From Scandinavium lactucae (GTDB lineage Bacteria; Pseudomonadota; Gammaproteobacteria; Enterobacterales; Enterobacteriaceae): a DNA stretch of 64,000 nt. Location of the stretch: assembly GCF_033843265.1 (NCBI RefSeq), contig NZ_JAWXRD010000003.1:143568-207567 (forward strand). The letters are read 5' to 3'. Below are positions 17,725 through 26,712 of this stretch, piece by piece (within the stretch, counting starts at the first letter, position 1; the number at the start of each line of letters is the position of its first letter). The notes beneath the pieces are model-generated. The model did no database searches. It was not told the DNA's origin and saw only the letters and a list, made by a program, of their open reading frames with translations. The translations under genes and the position numbers were made by a program.

Positions 17725-18126
17725 TTATTCACTGTTCCCATGTTTAAATCTCATCAGGTCGCGGCGCTCTTTTTTATCAGGGCGACGGTCCGGGTGCGGC
17801 ATGGTCAGCGCGTTCAGCTTACGGGCCACAGCCATTTTTTCCCGTTTTTCGATACTTTCGACGGTCTCTTCATACAGCAACACGGCTTCGGTAGCCGGGC
17901 GTCGCTGTTCGGTGATGGCCTTAACAATCACCGTGCGCTCATCGTTGCCCTGACGCAGCGTCAGCGTGGCGTTCATTTCCACCACTTTGCTGGGCTTGCT
18001 GCGCTGTCCGTTGTAATGCACTTTACCGCCTTCCACCATCTCACGTGCAACCGCACGGGTTTTGTAGAAACGGGCCGCCCAGAGCCACTTATCGAGCCGG
18101 ACGGCATCAGTGGGTTTCTCTTTCAT
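17725..18126 (-). CDS. hslR: Ribosome-associated heat shock protein Hsp15
   Basis: Hsp15 binds free 50S subunits that still carry a peptidyl-tRNA on a stalled chain and helps recycle them. The 133-residue protein has an S4-type RNA-binding domain at the N-terminus (RLDKWLWAARFYKTRAVAREMVEGGKV region, about 9-35) and a basic C-terminal tail rich in Arg and Lys. It lies 10 bases after yrfG and 23 bases before hslO on the same strand. Confidence 0.97.
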   Translation of the reverse strand: MKEKPTDAVRLDKWLWAARFYKTRAVAREMVEGGKVHYNGQRSKPSKVVEMNATLTLRQGNDERTVIVKAITEQRRPATEAVLLYEETVESIEKREKMAVARKLNALTMPHPDRRPDKKERRDLMRFKHGNSE

Positions 18127-18136
18127 GGCTTCTCCT

Positions 18137-18805
18137 TCACCGGATCGCCGGGATCAGGTGACGATAATCATTCAATGCCGGGTGACGCTGATAATGCTTT
18201 TCCGCGATACCCGAATCGGGATGGGTGACGCCGAGACAGTAACGGATCCCGAATAACGCCGCGGCATCAAGAATCGGTTCGCTGTCGTCAATAAACAGCG
18301 TTCTGTGCGCTTCCAGCGTTGTTTCTTCGGCCACAGCCTGCCACAAGCGCTGATCTTCTTTCGGATAACCAAATGTGTGGGTCGAAAGTAATAAATCAAG
18401 GTGTGATGCCAGACCGGTATGTTCCAGCTTCACCGCCAGGTTGTGCGGATGCGCGTTGGTCAGCAAAATGCGGCGTTTACCACAGGCTTTCAGCGCCTCA
18501 AGAAACGGCACGGTGTCATCGCGCAGCACGGCCCGTGGCCCTTGCTCGGTGGTCATGGCGCAAATATCCAGCCCCAGACGCTCGCTCCAGTAATCCAGAC
18601 AGTACCAGTTTAGCGTATGCTGCACGGCGTGATATTCCTGGCTGATACGCGCACGCGCGTCTTGCAGGCTGATGCCGTTTTGCGCGCCGTAGGTTTCAGG
18701 CACCAGCTGCTGCCAGAAGTAGTTGTCGAAGGCGAGATCGAGAAGGGTGCCGTCCATATCCAGCAGAACGGTGTCGACCTCCTGCCAGGCAATGTCAAAA
18801 TGCAT
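18137..18805 (-). CDS. yrfG: HAD-family GMP/IMP nucleotidase YrfG
   Basis: A haloacid dehalogenase-like hydrolase; the E. coli homologue dephosphorylates purine mononucleotides such as GMP and IMP. The catalytic motif I, LLDMDGTLLD, has nucleophile D16 and acid D18. Motif II is LLTNAHP, and motif III/IV is the FIDDSEPIL stretch. Length is 222 residues, as expected. It is the first gene of the yrfG-hslR-hslO run, about 70 bases after the igaA start on the map. Confidence 0.94.
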   Translation of the reverse strand: MHFDIAWQEVDTVLLDMDGTLLDLAFDNYFWQQLVPETYGAQNGISLQDARARISQEYHAVQHTLNWYCLDYWSERLGLDICAMTTEQGPRAVLRDDTVPFLEALKACGKRRILLTNAHPHNLAVKLEHTGLASHLDLLLSTHTFGYPKEDQRLWQAVAEETTLEAHRTLFIDDSEPILDAAALFGIRYCLGVTHPDSGIAEKHYQRHPALNDYRHLIPAIR

Positions 18806-18873
18806 AGTGCGTCTCCAGCCGGAAGAATGCGCGACAGGGTATCACACCGGTCGCGCGAGCGGGAGCAGGCGGC

Positions 18874-21021
18874 TTAGCGGTCTGTGGGATCCTGATGCAG
18901 CAGGTCCGTGGAGGTTAACAGCACCGGGTTGAGGCTGTCCTCGTAGTATTTATGAATATCCGCCATCCGCATACGGTGGCGCTGATAGCGGCGAATGGCC
19001 TGCATAGCGTTCCAGGCAAAACATACCAGCATCGCCAGCATCAGTAGCGTAATGCTGATGTAGCGCCACAGCCCGGCGCTGTCCGGCATGCGGTGCAGGT
19101 TGATATGTTTGGTGCCGTTGGCGTCGGTGTATAAGTTGGTCACAATCCCTTCGGCGGTAAACGGCGTACGCATCAGCATCCCCGCGAGGCGCTGAAATTC
19201 GCTCCACTGCTCATGCGCCGGATAGTCATACAGACTAACCGACGGCCACGGTTGTGACACCAAATCGCTGCCTTCATCGCTGGCAATCAGGAAGCCGCCT
19301 GGTGCCGGACTGTTAAGCGCCTGCGCCGCGCGAGCCGTTTCGCGCATCACGAACGGCGCGGTCGAGGTGGTGACCAGATTATCCAGAGACTCGGCGCTGA
19401 CCGGGCGCAGCAGCACGTTCACCCCGTCCAGTTTCCCGGCGCTGGCGCGTTTGGTCAGCGTGTCCCAATCGCGGGTGTTCCCGAGGTTGACCAGCGCATT
19501 TTTCAGGCGGGCGCAGTCGTCTTCGGCAGAGCACAGATCTTGTGTTCTCAGCACGATATCGGCGAAATCATCCAGTAGTACCATCCCTGATTTTTGAATC
19601 GCAGAACGCAGCGCCGGGCTGACGCGAGAGCTGTCATCCGGGGTCGGGTGTAGCTGACGATTCACCGCCTGCATCAGGGCCGTGGCTTTGGTCACGATAT
19701 CCGATTCTGGCAGCGGCAGCGGCGGCGCGTCGTTCCAGATAATCTGCGAGCAATCAAACGGCATATACGGCGAGTTTTGCTGCGCGGTCCAGGTTCCCTG
19801 CGAGTGGATATTACACATGCCGGTGCCGGAAAGGTGCAGCGTATCGCCGACGCGAACGCCCGCCTGCTCAAGCTGATTGACCGTTGTCGCCTCAATGGTT
19901 TGTGCGCCTTTCAGCCATGAAAGGGTAAATTTGAACGGCATCCCTAACGGCACGCTCATCCACAGCATCACCACAATCAGCAGTGCCCCACCCGCGATAA
20001 TTGCGCTGCGCAGCCAGTGCTGGAGTGGGAAATGCTTCACTTCATTATGCAGCGACAGGAAGCGGCCCTGACGCACCACATGGCGGTCGAGATATATGTC
20101 GATGTCCGTCTGCTGGCCGAGGTCCTGGGCGATAAAAGGCTGCCAGTGCCGCGGGTAAATCAGGTCGATAATGCCAAGAGAGATATTGTTGATGTGCTCC
20201 TGGTCATTTTCGCCAAACAGGCCCCAGCGTTTCGGCGTGCCGCGCAGACAGTGGATTTCACGCAGTGCGGTTTTAGACGGGGGCGCAAACAGGCCCCACA
20301 GGCCGAATGCCAGCAGCAAAATCGCGCCGCCGGTGACCCAAGGGACAAACACTTCCGGCACCATCAGGGCGCAGAAAAAGAGCAGGAACGCGCCGACGAC
20401 CAGTAGCGCTTCACGCAGGCCGTCCGGGCGACTCAGGGCATACTCTTCATGGGTTTCCTGGCGAATGTTCAGCAGTTCAATCTGCTCGCTTTCTTCACCG
20501 CGAATGGATGCCTGGGTCGATGGGCGTTGCTCCAGCGCAAAGCCTTTGGCTTCCTGCTTGTGGTCGTGCAGCGTATGGCCGTTGAGGGAAATAACCAGCG
20601 GCAAAGAATCGGTATAAATAAGTTCGACCGCGTTTTCGTCGTTGATGTACTGCTCCCAGAAAGGCGGGAGATGAATTTCAACGGAGTCGAGGAAGTAGCG
20701 CCACTTATTCGGGTCTTCGGTGGTAATCCCGTAGCGGGTAATGGACTGGGTGACGCTGTAGACCGTGTTACTTTGGGCATTGAGGGTCAGCACCGCGGGT
20801 GCCACTGTGGCACCGGAAGCAGGTACTTCCAGCGTACGGCTAAGACTTTCGAGATAGCTTTCAGCGGCAGCGCGCTCATCGCTGGTCAGTTTGCGCGTGG
20901 TAGCGCCAGTAAACGCGTGCAGTCGGGGAAGACGCCGTTGCTGCGAGCGCTGTCGATAAAACCACCCTGCAAGCAATGCGCAGGCCAGCATAGCAGCGAG
21001 AAGAATCAAAAAGGTGCCCAT
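18874..21021 (-). CDS. igaA: Intracellular growth attenuator IgaA (YrfF/UmoB), Rcs repressor
   Basis: IgaA is an inner-membrane protein that holds the Rcs envelope-stress phosphorelay off by contacting RcsD; it is essential in Salmonella unless Rcs is disrupted. The 715-residue protein has an N-terminal helix (about 2-20), two adjacent helices near 205-250, another near 340-360, a large periplasmic loop with cysteines, and a last helix near 655-675. This topology matches the family. It is divergent from nudE across a 319-base gap. Confidence 0.95.
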   Translation of the reverse strand: MGTFLILLAAMLACALLAGWFYRQRSQQRRLPRLHAFTGATTRKLTSDERAAAESYLESLSRTLEVPASGATVAPAVLTLNAQSNTVYSVTQSITRYGITTEDPNKWRYFLDSVEIHLPPFWEQYINDENAVELIYTDSLPLVISLNGHTLHDHKQEAKGFALEQRPSTQASIRGEESEQIELLNIRQETHEEYALSRPDGLREALLVVGAFLLFFCALMVPEVFVPWVTGGAILLLAFGLWGLFAPPSKTALREIHCLRGTPKRWGLFGENDQEHINNISLGIIDLIYPRHWQPFIAQDLGQQTDIDIYLDRHVVRQGRFLSLHNEVKHFPLQHWLRSAIIAGGALLIVVMLWMSVPLGMPFKFTLSWLKGAQTIEATTVNQLEQAGVRVGDTLHLSGTGMCNIHSQGTWTAQQNSPYMPFDCSQIIWNDAPPLPLPESDIVTKATALMQAVNRQLHPTPDDSSRVSPALRSAIQKSGMVLLDDFADIVLRTQDLCSAEDDCARLKNALVNLGNTRDWDTLTKRASAGKLDGVNVLLRPVSAESLDNLVTTSTAPFVMRETARAAQALNSPAPGGFLIASDEGSDLVSQPWPSVSLYDYPAHEQWSEFQRLAGMLMRTPFTAEGIVTNLYTDANGTKHINLHRMPDSAGLWRYISITLLMLAMLVCFAWNAMQAIRRYQRHRMRMADIHKYYEDSLNPVLLTSTDLLHQDPTDR

Positions 21022-21340
21022 GCTTTTCCCATCAAACTTATTCTTACAGGTTTCGTCGGTTGCCCATTAACACAGAACGTGAGCCCGTAGTTAGCTATCG
21101 GCACGCATCACCCAGAACTTTAAAGACTTATTACGTTCTGACGCAACTTTTGAGCATAACAAAGGTCAATGCAAGCGAATATCAGCAAATTCTCAAAACT
21201 GAGGCAAGGGCTTGACTTTTTATCTAAAAAAGTGACTGATGCTGAAAGTTACACAGATGTAAATACACGACGACAGGAATTGCCTAAACTGTGCGGCATG
21301 TCGCACAATTACCCTGTTATCACAGCAAGCACAGGTCATC
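21022..21340. promoter_or_regulatory. Divergent igaA/nudE intergenic region
   Basis: A 319-base region without a gene, expected to hold both promoters. A near-perfect inverted repeat, TGTGCG-GCATGT-CGCACA, at 21290-21307 ends 33 bases before the nudE ATG. Its arms are spaced two bases wider than a CRP site. No known regulator comes to mind. Confidence 0.45.
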
Positions 21341-21901
21341 ATGGATAAACCATTAACAAAACCCATCCTCCATCACGTAGAAACGGTCGCCCGTTCCCGA
21401 CTGTTTACCGTCGAAAGTGTGGATCTGGAATTCAGCAATGGCGAGCGCCGCGTGTATGAACGGATGCGTCCTTCTACTCGCGAAGCGGTGATGATCGTCC
21501 CGATTGTTGATGACCATCTTATTCTGATCCGCGAATATGCCGTAGGCACCGAATCGTATGAGCTCGGTTTTTCGAAGGGGCTGATCGACGCCGGTGAAAG
21601 CGTATTCGAAGCCGCGAACCGCGAGCTGAAAGAAGAAGTCGGCTTCGGGGCCAATAACCTGACGTTTCTGAAGAAACTGAGCATGGCACCGTCCTATTTC
21701 TCCAGCAAAATGAATATCGTGGTAGCGGAAAATCTTTATCCGGAATCGCTGCCTGGCGATGAACCTGAGCCGCTGCCGCAGGTGCGCTGGCCGCTGGCCC
21801 AGTTGTTAACGCTGCTGGATGAACCGGATTTCAATGAAGCCCGAAACGTAAGCGCGCTGTTCCTGGTTCGCGAGTGGCTGAAAGAGCAGGGCCGGTTGTA
21901 A
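21341..21901 (+). CDS. nudE: ADP compounds hydrolase NudE
   Basis: NudE is a Nudix hydrolase active on ADP-ribose, NADH and diadenosine polyphosphates such as Ap3A, and is probably a housecleaning enzyme. The 186-residue protein carries a perfect Nudix box at about 80-102 (G80, E86, then REL at 94-96, EE at 98-99 and G101). It stands alone between igaA and the convergent mrcA. Confidence 0.97.
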   Translation: MDKPLTKPILHHVETVARSRLFTVESVDLEFSNGERRVYERMRPSTREAVMIVPIVDDHLILIREYAVGTESYELGFSKGLIDAGESVFEAANRELKEEVGFGANNLTFLKKLSMAPSYFSSKMNIVVAENLYPESLPGDEPEPLPQVRWPLAQLLTLLDEPDFNEARNVSALFLVREWLKEQGRL

Positions 21902-21910
21902 ACGCCGGGC

Positions 21911-21939
21911 AAAAAAAAGGCACCTGAGGTGCCTTTTTT
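21911..21939. terminator. Bidirectional terminator between nudE and mrcA
   Basis: AAGGCACC and GGTGCCTT pair around TGA, preceded by an A-run and followed by a T-run. The 40-base gap between the two convergent stops is nearly all terminator. Confidence 0.93.
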
Positions 21940-21940
21940 G

Positions 21941-24493
21941 TCAGAACAGTTCGTGGGTTTCACCGTTGTCTATCAAGGTGGTCCCCACTTCATGCACCGA
22001 CTGTTGGGTCGGCTGCGTGCCTTCGATAAAGTACTCTGCGCGACTGTTCCCGCCGTTCGCCAACTGCCCGGTGTAGCGGTCGATATTGACCGTCACCACG
22101 CCCGCTGGTGGCGTAAGCGGTTGTTCTGGTACGCCTTCCAGCGCTGCCTTCATGAACAAATCCCACGCCGGCTGAGCACTCTTCGCCCCGCCTTCGTAAC
22201 CGGAAATCTGATCTTTAATCGCGCCTGACGCCGAGGTACGGCCCAGATTGCGGCGATGATCGTCAAAGCCAATCCACACCGACGTTACCACGCCCGGACC
22301 ATAACCCGAGAACCAGGCATCTTTCGAGCTGTTGGTGGTACCGGTTTTGCCGCCAATGTCATGACGCTGTAGGTCACGACCCGCGCGCCAGCCGGTTCCC
22401 TGCCAGCCCGGTTCGCCGAAGACGTTGGTATTCAGCGCGCTCTTAATCAGGAAAGAGAGCGGGGTACTGATCACGTGCGGGGCGTATTCCTGCCCGCCGC
22501 TCCGCGCGACCAGCGCCTGGTTGGCCTGCTCGAGGCTTGGCATCGGTACAGTAGAATTCTGCGGCGTCTGAGAGGTCGCAACATCTTCTACGTCTTTGTT
22601 TTCCAACACGTTAGATTTCGGCGTATCACCGTAAATCACCGGAATATCGCAATCCGCACAGGCGATTTTCGGTCTGGCTTCAAAGATAACGCCACCCGCG
22701 TCGTTTTCGATTTTGGTGATGAAGTATGGGTCGATCAGGAAACCGCCGTTTGCCATCACCGAATAACCGCGCGCCACCTGCAGCGGGGTAAACGATGCGG
22801 AGCCCAGCGCCAGCGATTCAGTACGCACAATGTTGTTGGCCGGGAAGCCGAAGCGCTGCAGGTATTCTGCCGCGTAATCCACACCCATCGCACGCATGGC
22901 GCGCACCATCACCACGTTTTTCGACTGGCCGAGACCCTGACGCAGGCGAATCGGACCGGCGTATTGCGGCGGGGAGTTCTTCGGACTCCAGTCGGAACCG
23001 GCACCCGCATCCCAGCGAGAGATAGGCACGTCGTTCAGAATACTCGCCAGGGTCAGACCTTTGTCCATCGCGGCGGTATAGAGGAAGGGTTTGATGTTCG
23101 AGCCGACCTGGCGCAGCGCCTGGGTGGCACGGTTGAATTTACTCTGGTTGAAGTCAAACCCGCCGACCAGCGCAATGATCGCGCCGTTTTGCGGGTTAAT
23201 TGACACCAGCGCTGAGTTGACGTCCGGAACCTGTGCCAGCCACCAGCTGTCATTCACCTGACGCACCCAGATTTGCTGGCCGGTTTGTACCACGTCGGTC
23301 ACTTTACGCGGGGTGGGACCCTGCTGTGTATCCGAGCGGTACGGGCGCGCCCAGCGCATTCCGTCCATATTCAGCGAAACCGAGGTGCCATCAGCCATCA
23401 TCACCGTAGCATCCTGAGGGGTCGCGGCGGTCACCACCGCGGGTAAAAGTGGCCCGTATGTCGGCAAGCTTTTCAGGCTATCGGTGATTTTTTGGCTGTC
23501 CCACGGGGTTTCGCCCACCTTCCACAGCACGTTAGACGGACCGCGATAGCCGTGACGCATATCGTAATCCATGACGTTGGTGCGCAGGGCATGCTGCGCC
23601 GCCAGCTGATCTTTGCGGGTGATGGTGGTGTAAACGCGATAGCCGTCTTCGTAGGCCTTGTCACCATAGCGACTCACCATTTCCTGGCGCACCATTTCGG
23701 TCAGGTACGGGGCGGAGAAGGCAATTTCTGGCGCATGATAACGGGCGTTGATCGGCTCGCGGATGGCCTCGTCATATTGCGCTTTGTTGATGTAGTTTTC
23801 GCTCAACATACGCGATAACACCACGTTACGACGGGCGGTTGCTCGGTCCATCGAATACAGCGGGTTAAAGGTGGATGGGGCTTTTGGCAGGCCTGCAATC
23901 ACCGCCATTTCGCTCAGCGTCAGCTGATCGATGGATTTACCGAAATAGACCTGCGCGGCAGATCCGACGCCATAGGCCCGGTAACCGAGGTAAATCTTAT
24001 TCAGGTACAACTCAAGAATTTCATCTTTGCTGAGCATCTGCTCAATGCGGATAGCCAGGAACACTTCTTTAATTTTACGCGTCAGCGTTTTTTCCGGGCT
24101 CAGGAAGAAGTTACGCGCCAGCTGCTGAGTGATGGTACTGGCACCCTGTGTAGCGCGACCAGAAAACAGTGCCACGCTGGCTGCACGGAAAATCCCGACC
24201 GGATCGATCCCGTGATGCTCGTAGAAACGGCTGTCTTCTGTGGCAATAAAGGCTTTTGTCAGCTCTGGCGGCATTTGGCTCAGCGTGACAGGAATACGAC
24301 GTTTTTCACCGTACTGCGCAATCAGCTCGCCTTCGGCGCTATAGATTTGCATGGGGATCTGCAGGCGCACATCCCTGAGTGTGGCTACGTCGGGTAGCTG
24401 GGGCTCAATAAATTTGTAGAGGCCAATTATCGAGCCTGCTCCCAGCAGAATGCAACAGACTGCAAGGATGAATAAATACTTTACGAACTTCAC
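21941..24493 (-). CDS. mrcA: Penicillin-binding protein 1A
   Basis: PBP1A is a bifunctional class A enzyme that polymerises and cross-links peptidoglycan at the inner membrane. The 850 residues comprise a membrane anchor (about 5-27), a glycosyltransferase domain with catalytic E86 in ATEDSRFYEHHG and the GAST-ITQQLARN motif, an outer-membrane docking insert, and a transpeptidase domain with the acylated Ser465 in SNIK and the KTGTTN box. It is divergent from hofM, as in E. coli. Confidence 0.98.
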   Translation of the reverse strand: MKFVKYLFILAVCCILLGAGSIIGLYKFIEPQLPDVATLRDVRLQIPMQIYSAEGELIAQYGEKRRIPVTLSQMPPELTKAFIATEDSRFYEHHGIDPVGIFRAASVALFSGRATQGASTITQQLARNFFLSPEKTLTRKIKEVFLAIRIEQMLSKDEILELYLNKIYLGYRAYGVGSAAQVYFGKSIDQLTLSEMAVIAGLPKAPSTFNPLYSMDRATARRNVVLSRMLSENYINKAQYDEAIREPINARYHAPEIAFSAPYLTEMVRQEMVSRYGDKAYEDGYRVYTTITRKDQLAAQHALRTNVMDYDMRHGYRGPSNVLWKVGETPWDSQKITDSLKSLPTYGPLLPAVVTAATPQDATVMMADGTSVSLNMDGMRWARPYRSDTQQGPTPRKVTDVVQTGQQIWVRQVNDSWWLAQVPDVNSALVSINPQNGAIIALVGGFDFNQSKFNRATQALRQVGSNIKPFLYTAAMDKGLTLASILNDVPISRWDAGAGSDWSPKNSPPQYAGPIRLRQGLGQSKNVVMVRAMRAMGVDYAAEYLQRFGFPANNIVRTESLALGSASFTPLQVARGYSVMANGGFLIDPYFITKIENDAGGVIFEARPKIACADCDIPVIYGDTPKSNVLENKDVEDVATSQTPQNSTVPMPSLEQANQALVARSGGQEYAPHVISTPLSFLIKSALNTNVFGEPGWQGTGWRAGRDLQRHDIGGKTGTTNSSKDAWFSGYGPGVVTSVWIGFDDHRRNLGRTSASGAIKDQISGYEGGAKSAQPAWDLFMKAALEGVPEQPLTPPAGVVTVNIDRYTGQLANGGNSRAEYFIEGTQPTQQSVHEVGTTLIDNGETHELF

Positions 24494-24642
24494 CGGAGAT
24501 TTCCCATTTAGTGGTCATTGGGCAGTTTATAAACAAACGCGCGGTAGTATAAAGGCAACCCATAAGCATTGATATACCCGTCATATTTCAAACTGTACGG
24601 GCGTGGGCAGGTGCGTGGTTCAAACGATAAGGAGATCTCAGA

Positions 24643-25365
24643 ATGGCTTACAGTCACTGGCAGGCAGGATTGCACTTTCAGCAGGCGAGTATCGTCTGCG
24701 TCGCAGTACAGAAAACCCGTTCCGGGCGAGCGTTAAGGCGCTGGTGGCAATTGCCTATGGAAACGGACGCCAGCGAACAACATCTTATTGCGGCCCTGCG
24801 CCGAATTCAGCGTGAAATGCCGCGCTTTCATCGGCTTGTCGCGGCGATTCCCGCTGCCGACACGCTGCAAAGACAGCTCCCGCCACCGCAGATGATTCTG
24901 CGCGAAAGTGAGACCGCGCAATGGGTGGCCAGCACGGTGGCAAAGCAGCTAGAAATGCCAAGTGAAACCCTCGCGTTTGATTACCACACTGCTGACACCA
25001 AGAGTTACAGCGTGACCGCCGTAAGACGACGTGACGTGGAGCTACTGCAACAGCGTCTTCACGCCGCCGGTTTGAATCTGTGCGCAATCGCGCCGGATGC
25101 CAGCGCGCTGCAAAACTTTCTGCCGTGGATAGCGAAAGAGGTGCCCGGTGTGTGCTGGCAGGACAGACAGCAGTGGCTGTGGGCGACTCGTGAGGCATGG
25201 GGCTGTAGCGCCGATGCCCCCGCCGATATGCTGGTGTGCACCACCCAGCCTGAAAGCGGGCTGAGTTTTAATCCCTGGTTTCCGCTCAATCAGCTTCAAC
25301 CTCCATTACCTCAACAAGGGGATGCCTTTGCCATCGCGCTGGCTCTTGCCTTAGGAGTGGCGTGA
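24643..25365 (+). CDS. hofM: PilM-like DNA utilization protein HofM
   Basis: HofM resembles PilM, the actin-like cytoplasmic partner of type IV pilus assembly, and in E. coli is tied to growth on DNA as a carbon source. The 240-residue protein is shorter than the E. coli protein (about 259) and rather divergent. Shared features are QRWW/RRWWQLP near residue 33, LAFDYH, APDASALQNFLPW and the terminal FAIALALALGVA. AAGGAG precedes the ATG by 8 bases. It is the first gene of hofMNOPQ; the next ORF starts one base after its stop. Confidence 0.88.
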   Translation: MAYSHWQAGLHFQQASIVCVAVQKTRSGRALRRWWQLPMETDASEQHLIAALRRIQREMPRFHRLVAAIPAADTLQRQLPPPQMILRESETAQWVASTVAKQLEMPSETLAFDYHTADTKSYSVTAVRRRDVELLQQRLHAAGLNLCAIAPDASALQNFLPWIAKEVPGVCWQDRQQWLWATREAWGCSADAPADMLVCTTQPESGLSFNPWFPLNQLQPPLPQQGDAFAIALALALGVA

Positions 25366-25366
25366 G

Positions 25367-25906
25367 ATGGCGCGGCCAGTGAATTTACTGCGCTGGCGTG
25401 AACAGCGTCGGCGGCAGTGTGTGCGTCTCTGGGGACTGCTGTTTGTCGGTGCCTGGCTAATCGCGTTAATGCTGGTTTTCGCCGGGCGGGCCGGGCAGAT
25501 GCACCAGCAGAAAGAGCAAGTGCTGCGGCGGCAAAATGATCGGGCGCTGCTTCAGGCATTAATTCAGCGGGAACAGCAATTGCATGCTGAGTTCGAACGG
25601 CGGGAAAGCGTCGAGGCCCAGCGTCAAGAGCGGGCACTCACCCGACGCTGGCAATCCACGCTGCAGCGTTTAGCTGAACATCTCCCTGAACAGGCGTGGC
25701 TGACGGCGGTGACATGGCAGGGCAACGCTTTCAGCTTTACGGGGCTCGCTAACCGCTTTCCCGCGCTGTCACAGGTAGATACGGCGGCACGCAGCCTGCC
25801 AGGGTTTCGCGCCGTGAGCCCGGGAGCCATGCTTCGGGATGCGCAGGGGCGCTGGCAGTTTAGCTATCAGCTACAGGCGGAGGGCGGCGATGGGAAATCT
25901 CGCTGA
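25367..25906 (+). CDS. hofN: PilN-like protein HofN
   Basis: HofN matches PilN, a bitopic inner-membrane component of type IV pilus alignment complexes. The 179-residue sequence has a short cytoplasmic N-terminus (PVNLLRWRE, the conserved motif by which PilN binds PilM), a membrane helix at about 20-40, a coiled-coil region (about 43-95) and a small periplasmic domain. It starts next to the hofM stop and overlaps hofO by 17 bases. Confidence 0.88.
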   Translation: MARPVNLLRWREQRRRQCVRLWGLLFVGAWLIALMLVFAGRAGQMHQQKEQVLRRQNDRALLQALIQREQQLHAEFERRESVEAQRQERALTRRWQSTLQRLAEHLPEQAWLTAVTWQGNAFSFTGLANRFPALSQVDTAARSLPGFRAVSPGAMLRDAQGRWQFSYQLQAEGGDGKSR

Positions 25907-26321
25907 ACGCTGGTGTGATTTCTCACCCCGTATTCGCCTCGGCATAGGGCTAGTGATGGTCGGGCTGTTAATGGCGCTGGGGGTTTACTGCCATCGTGAG
26001 GTCATCAGCGACGAGATGCCGGTGCCGCTCAGTTCACAGTGGCAGAAAATGATGCCGCTGCGGGGTGTTAATTCTGTTGAACCAGCCTCACCAGCCAAAC
26101 CCTTTTCGGCTCTCGATTTCGATACCGAAGACAGCCATCTCGTGAGTTGGCAACCAGTAGGCGCAGGCGGTGAGCTGGCTCTGGAGGCTAACTGGCAGAG
26201 TATTCCCCCGCTATTTATACAGCTGGCGGAACGTGGTCAGTCGGTACGGGGATTCAGTATTGTGCCGGAACGACAGCGGCTGAAAGTGACGCTCCAGCTT
26301 GAGGCCCTCGGCGATGACTGA
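25890..26321 (+). CDS. hofO: PilO-like protein HofO
   Basis: HofO occupies the PilO place in the cluster, as a second bitopic membrane protein paired with HofN. I start it at the ATG at 25890 (MGNLAERWCDFSPR) rather than the longer frame from 25839, because the shorter start matches the E. coli N-terminus with its SPRLR-like motif just before the membrane helix (about 16-34). The result is 143 residues. The C-terminal part, with LVSWQPVGAGGELAL and FSI, resembles the E. coli protein. Its end overlaps the hofP start. Confidence 0.83.
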   Translation: MGNLAERWCDFSPRIRLGIGLVMVGLLMALGVYCHREVISDEMPVPLSSQWQKMMPLRGVNSVEPASPAKPFSALDFDTEDSHLVSWQPVGAGGELALEANWQSIPPLFIQLAERGQSVRGFSIVPERQRLKVTLQLEALGDD

Positions 26322-26712
26322 CTGGCGTGTACCGATGGCGCTTACTCTGCCGCTGTTGTTGGGGATGCGTGACCCGTTTCTGCCGCCGGAAGACCGCTGT
26401 GCCGTTTCGCAGATGATGCTCTGGCATTACCAGGGCATGGTTAGCCTCGGCGAACAGCGAACGGGGATCGTGCGCGATGCCAGCGGAAAATGGCGACGCC
26501 TGATAAAAGGGCAGCGGCTGGATAACGGTTGGGTTGTGTCTGGCATTCAGCCAGAGCAGATGGACATGGCTGCCGACGCAGATTGCGAAACCTCGCAGTG
26601 GCGCTGGCTGAAAGAGGGAACGAAAGATGATGCGAAGGATGCTGTTGGGGATCCTGCTGGTGGCGGCGGCGGTCCCGGCAAAAGAAAAAACGGTGTCGCT
26701 GGCGGTGGATGA
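26314..26712 (+). CDS. hofP: PilP-like protein HofP
   Basis: HofP corresponds to PilP-type periplasmic partners of the secretin. The ATG at 26314 lies inside the hofO 3' end (ATGACTGA) and gives 132 residues. A short hydrophobic leader (about 6-16) precedes the conserved GMRDPFLPPEDRC, and WHYQGMV/WRRL follow as in E. coli. The last 28 residues are encoded in the region that also encodes the hofQ start and are Gly-rich low complexity, so the C-terminus may not be constrained. The signal peptide is weak. Confidence 0.82.
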   Translation: MTDWRVPMALTLPLLLGMRDPFLPPEDRCAVSQMMLWHYQGMVSLGEQRTGIVRDASGKWRRLIKGQRLDNGWVVSGIQPEQMDMAADADCETSQWRWLKEGTKDDAKDAVGDPAGGGGGPGKRKNGVAGGG

